This document shows, one piece after another, positions 60,217 to 64,000 of a stretch of 64,000 nucleotides of DNA. The position numbers were made by a program, and so were the translations under genes. The DNA is from Solenopsis invicta. Its lineage: Eukaryota > Arthropoda > Insecta > Hymenoptera > Formicidae. The notes below the pieces were generated by a model that searched no databases, was not told the origin of the DNA, and saw nothing but the letters and a program-made list of their open reading frames with translations. Where the stretch lies: the NCBI RefSeq assembly GCF_016802725.1, contig NC_052672.1:11914710-11978709 (forward strand). Direction: 5' to 3'. How positions within the stretch are numbered: position 1 is the first letter of the stretch; every line of letters begins with the position of its first letter.

Positions 60217-62961
60217 TCACGTTTCACATATGAATTTCAATCGATCGTTCGCGCCACGCCGGAGTGGAACGTCATCGTCGACATTTCTGCGCATCTTGTT
60301 GGCCAATATGAGGCGATGAACGTACTCGGCATTCTCAACGCCCGTATAACAAGATACTTCGAAGGCTTTCTTAATACAGTGCTTATTGGACAACGGCAAA
60401 TAAACTGGAAACTCGATGTTGAACTTGAGTATTAGATTGCCCTTTTGCTTCGGATTAGCGGGAATTGGCATCCCCTCACCCGGCACGCGCTTGACGTAAT
60501 CTGGACTGCAAGATGTAAAAAGTCAGCGAAAATTTAAATAACATTTGTAACTCGGTTATGTAATTTAATTTCGCGAAAAAAAAAGACTAAGAATTAATCA
60601 AAGCGCAGTCGAGAGAGAAAGGGAGAGACGAAGGAAACGTAATGTATTTCACAAAGGCGTATTCCGCATTTCGTACGTAACGATCGACGTTATTGGAATC
60701 CGAAGAGTTCTGTCGTCGATGGTGTTGAGCGTGATCATCGTTCCGGTCAGCGCCTCCTTCAGAAAGATATCGACCGTCGTGTGCAAGTCCGAGCCCTCTC
60801 GCCGGAACGTTTCGTGAGGCCGATCCTCCGTGACGAAGATAACATCCGCTACGCTGACAATGTCTTGGACTTAGTGAAGATATCAACCCACCTTGTTACA
60901 ATTAATCGTTAACCCTTAGGCCGCGAAACCCGCATTGTCATGTGACGATAGACGTAAATTGATCGCCTCTTTGATTGTACCATCATTTATTTATAATATT
61001 ATTTTTCACTCTCACCTCCCTTGTAAAAAAGAACGTTGGATAAAAAATATTGCCGATTATTTTTTTCTGTCAATTATGAAAGGATCAAATTCACGCAATA
61101 TAAGAGTTAAACTTTCAACTTTTTTCACTTAAATTTTGAGAAACGCTCTTTTCTTAAAACGTAGAAAATTCTTCGCATTTACGATTGGTATAAAAATAGA
61201 ATTTAATTAAAAATGAATCACGAGCCGCAAAAAGAGTCTGTCTGTTTTATTATATAATAATTATAAGGTAATACTCAAGCAACCGTACGACTATAAGCCA
61301 AGCTCAAGGAAGATCAAGGAGGCAATGAAAAGACTTACCCGGTATCTTCGTGGGGCCTTGATCACCCTCTTCTGGAAATACTATTCTGGTACCTGCTGGG
61401 ATTCCTGGCTTAATGGGTATCGTCAAGATCTTCTCCATCGACAACGTCGTCGACTTATCGTCACCGACTAAGACCAACTTCTGAATTTTCATTTTTTTTA
61501 TCCCGCCGAAAAATACCTGCGACGAAACGTTCCCAGCTGCCCGAAACGCTAGATTATACTTGGCTTCCGTTTTTTTTTTTTTTTACAATGCTTTAAAGCA
61601 TACACTGTGTATACAATCCACGTTTGATTTGATTTTTATCATTACATGCACGAAATCTTGAAATTTAACAATATGTTGATAATAAAATAATACAGAGAAG
61701 AGAAGAAGAAAGTTTCTGCAAATAAATGGCAATTTTCAAAAAGTTTACGAATGAAAAACATACAAAAGAACATACATAAAAATAAATACAGTACATATTA
61801 TGTAATAGAAAATTGACAGGCGGGATAAAATTGAAAAAGAGATTTCTAAATGTAGACCAGTTCTTACTTCCGAGAGAGTTAGAAACAGGGTTTTAATCAA
61901 GGGTTCCTCCTTTCGTTTTATACCCCGACCCTCGGGAAATTCAAGTAGAGGTTGAGGCTCCGTTAGAATATTTAGGAGATCGTCGTACGGATTTTCAGTC
62001 GCAAAGAATTCTCTAATAATCAAAGTCAATGAACATTAATCCTTGGAATATCTTCCTAAAGACGCAATTGCAATTTAATTTTAGATATGCAATTTATCGA
62101 ACGTATGTAATAAATATTTATTTCTGAAAATCAATAAATATGTTCTACGGGGAAAAAGTAAATACTTGAAATACATATGACATTCTGCGTGATTGCAAAT
62201 TCAATTTAAAATCAGAATACATAAATTCGCGATTTATTTACAACGGTGAGAGCTCAATGGCTCTTGCTTCCACCTAAAAGTCCGCATCGGCTCGCCGTGA
62301 TAGACGTAAGGTTTCGCAAATCCTTCTGGTCTCGGCACACCATTTTTAAGACCCTCTTCACCGTATTGATCATATACGGCCCTTCTAAGAGGATCCGAGA
62401 GCACGTCGTACGCTTCAGCTGCTAAGGCGAAAATCGCCTCGGCACCTCCGTTCTTTTGCCGCTCAGGGTTGTATCGTACGGCGCATCGTCGGTATCTGGA
62501 AGAAATAACCGCGCTATTTCGTCGGCGCGATACGTTTCTCCTCCCTTGACTACACCATATTTTTTACGTGAACCATACGACTCATATAACGTGAAATATA
62601 ACTGAAAAAGCGTACACGCAATATAATACTGTAAAAATTAATATGATCATTTTTTTTCATGAAATTTTATTTAATATTAGAAAGAGAAAATTGTATATTA
62701 TATTTTCCAAAAATATTATAAATATTACTAATAAATAAGATAAGTAAAAATAATGATGAGTTATTAAAAATTAATAGTGATTTCTATTTTTGCGGGTTCC
62801 CATAAAAAAAAGTCGTGTGCTTACGCTTCCTTGATTTCCGCATCGCCACAATTCGATCCTAAAGACAAAACTTTATAATAATCTACGCCACGTTGGGTGC
62901 AGACGCATTTGTCGGGCGATGCATTTATATTCAGATCACTCTTCGAAGCTTGAAAAACCAT
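60217..62961 (-). CDS. DNAJB13: DNAJB13-type J-protein of the radial spoke, 380 aa
   Basis: Orthologue-like to DNAJB13, an axonemal radial-spoke protein of motile cilia and sperm tails. Exons in order: 62825-62961, 62274-62495, 61868-62012, 61339-61516, 60677-60848 and 60217-60505, phases 2,2,0,1,2. Residues of about 26-90 form a J domain (DYYKVLSLGSN, then EAYDVLSDPLRRAVYDQYGE), but the HPD tripeptide is Asn-Pro-Glu (55-57), so HSP70 stimulation is not expected. Known DNAJB13 proteins also have a degenerate HPD. The type II C-terminal domains follow: KIQKLVLVGDD, LTIPIKPGIPAGTRIVF, EEGDQGP, then VPGEGMPIP. It is longer than the roughly 316-aa vertebrate protein, with about 20 extra N-terminal residues and about 45 extra at the C-terminus. 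Confidence 0.92.
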
Positions 62962-63263
62962 GCCGAAAAGCAATGGCGCAAAGAATAATGCAAATTTCTT
63001 TTGAAAAGTGACATTTAATTGCAGCGCGTGTCATTTATTTCCTCCAGCATCGTTGATCGTGACAGAAGGGATCGGCAATAAGACGATCGGCCCATCGTTA
63101 CGTGTTTTCAACAACCGACGACAACGGAAGGGTGCCATTGCTTGCCGACGTTTCTCCATTATCAAGGGGCTCAAGTGCATTCTTAAAAGCGGATAACAAT
63201 ACACGAAATCAGCAGGACGACCAGTTCACCGACGGCGAGTCTAATAGACGATCTTTTATCGCC
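62962..63263. promoter_or_regulatory. Putative bidirectional promoter, 302 bp
   Basis: The start codon of the minus-strand DNAJB13-type gene (62961) and the start codon of the + strand partial gene (63264) are separated by 302 bp. The interval is GC-balanced and has no obvious TATA box. Short head-to-head spacing implies a shared promoter region. Confidence 0.55.
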
Positions 63264-64000
63264 ATGGAGACTCGCGAACGTGTCCCGAATTTCACCGTAA
63301 AAGGTAAGCGTACATAAAATCGCATTAGGCCCCCTAAACATTTCATGACGTGACAATTGCTCGGAGCGCACGGCTAAACGCGCATTGAATAATGCAAAGC
63401 GTGAAATATCGCGTGAGATATCCTAAAAGCTCCTAACAACTCAAAAGGTACACGGAAAGGGACAATTTTGCTGAATTATAGATCGGAAAATAATTTATGT
63501 TGAATCAATGAAAAATTTATACTGGATATTTAAACTGATTGCTAGATTGTCAAAACATTTTGCATCGATATCGTCACGCTTGAACCTTTCACATAATTAT
63601 ATTGATAGTACAACATAAAATTTCTCATCTGTTTTCTCATCTGTGTCTAACTAGATTTTACTAGATACTACAGAAAATTGTTCTTTCCATGTAGAAATGC
63701 TGTAAAATTTTATATTTAAAAATCAAGAAAGACAATTAAAGAATATAGGTTTAATGAAATCAGGCATTAACAATGTTTTCATAATACTATATTAAAAAAT
63801 ACGTATATTTATGAAGAACTATTAACATTTTATGAAATATCAATATTCTTACAGAAGAATGATTTTAATTATACGTTTTTGTATATGTTTAGAGGAAATG
63901 GATGAAATTTGCGAGGAAAAAATGTGCATTCGAGACAGCATCGACGGTGGAAAGGTCATCGTCGTGGTATCACCAGCAGACGCAAAACCACTCGCTTCCA
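63264..64000 (+). CDS. Unrecognised gene, 5' part, runs off the window
   Basis: Exon 1 (63264-63303) encodes METRERVPNFTVK and ends with a G|GTAAGC donor in phase 1. A TTTAG acceptor at 63888-63892 opens exon 2 in matching phase, with EEMDEICEEKMCIRDSIDGG and a hydrophobic strand VIVVVSP before the window ends. No family was recognised. The first frame is also open upstream without an ATG, so the start may be further upstream. Head-to-head with the DNAJB13-type gene, so co-expression is possible but unproven. Confidence 0.55.
63304..63892 (+). other. First intron of the partial gene
   Basis: AT-rich intron between GTAAGC and TTTAG; no feature recognised. A second acceptor-like TTACAG at 63849-63854 could define an alternative start for exon 2. 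Confidence 0.45.

Noticed and set aside
59535..60920. AAGGGTTAAC near 59544 and GTTAACCCTT near 60910, suggesting another piggyBac-type pair
   Set aside because: The motifs face outward rather than inward and enclose a real gene exon; they do not define one element.
1..64000. CRISPR arrays, rRNA operons, tRNA genes
   Set aside because: No regularly spaced repeat array or recognisable rRNA was seen, and no tRNA fold with B-box was noticed on reading; a covariance-model scan would be decisive for tRNAs.

Overview
The window looks like a piece of an insect nuclear genome, most likely a hymenopteran such as an ant. This rests on AT-rich introns and spacers, short GT-AG exons, insect cuticle proteins with an R&R chitin-binding domain, a TCAGT-type initiator and abundant Tc1, mariner, piggyBac and MITE-like DNA elements. 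There is no prokaryotic gene organisation. All genes below were assembled by hand from splice signals, reading phase and family resemblance, and in each complete model the phases close exactly.

Left third (1-16.6 kb, + strand): two tandem six-exon retinol-dehydrogenase-like SDR genes. Their intron phases are identical (1,2,1,1,2). The downstream copy (13789-16506) is intact at 330 aa. The upstream copy (1234-10093) carries an 8-bp tandem duplication at 9202-9217 that shifts the frame in exon 5 and replaces the last part of the protein. Between the copies sit a foldback Tc1-like transposon (10158-12613) and a frameshifted mariner relic. The first long intron of the upstream copy holds an 8-bp-TSD inverted-repeat transposon (3313-4366).

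Middle (16.6-46 kb): a minisatellite flanked by diverged direct repeats at about 18 kb, then a long gene-poor stretch. That stretch is probably mostly the first intron of a + strand cuticular protein gene whose main exons lie at 36702-37932. Two widely separated candidate first exons (23202 and 29872) both splice in phase 0 and both give a signal peptide. A second cuticular protein gene (RR-1 type, 181 aa) is on the minus strand at 41801-45866 and has a TATA box. A short piggyBac-type MITE with TTAA ends lies between the two.

Right third (48-64 kb): three minus-strand genes in a row. They are a SAXO/FAM154-type axonemal microtubule protein (501 aa, 11 exons), a folliculin-interacting protein FNIP (1124 aa, 12 exons) and a DNAJB13-type radial-spoke J-protein (380 aa, 6 exons) whose J domain lacks the HPD motif. 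A partial + strand gene starts 302 bp from the DNAJB13 start codon in a head-to-head arrangement and runs off the window. Two of the genes are flagellar and FNIP is a nutrient-signalling gene, so the adjacency suggests a testis- or cilium-active neighbourhood; that is inference. I see no operon, CRISPR, rRNA or tRNA, and no clearly new molecular system. The most unusual items are the frameshifted SDR copy, the foldback Tc1, the paired signal-peptide first exons and several long near-perfect hairpins.
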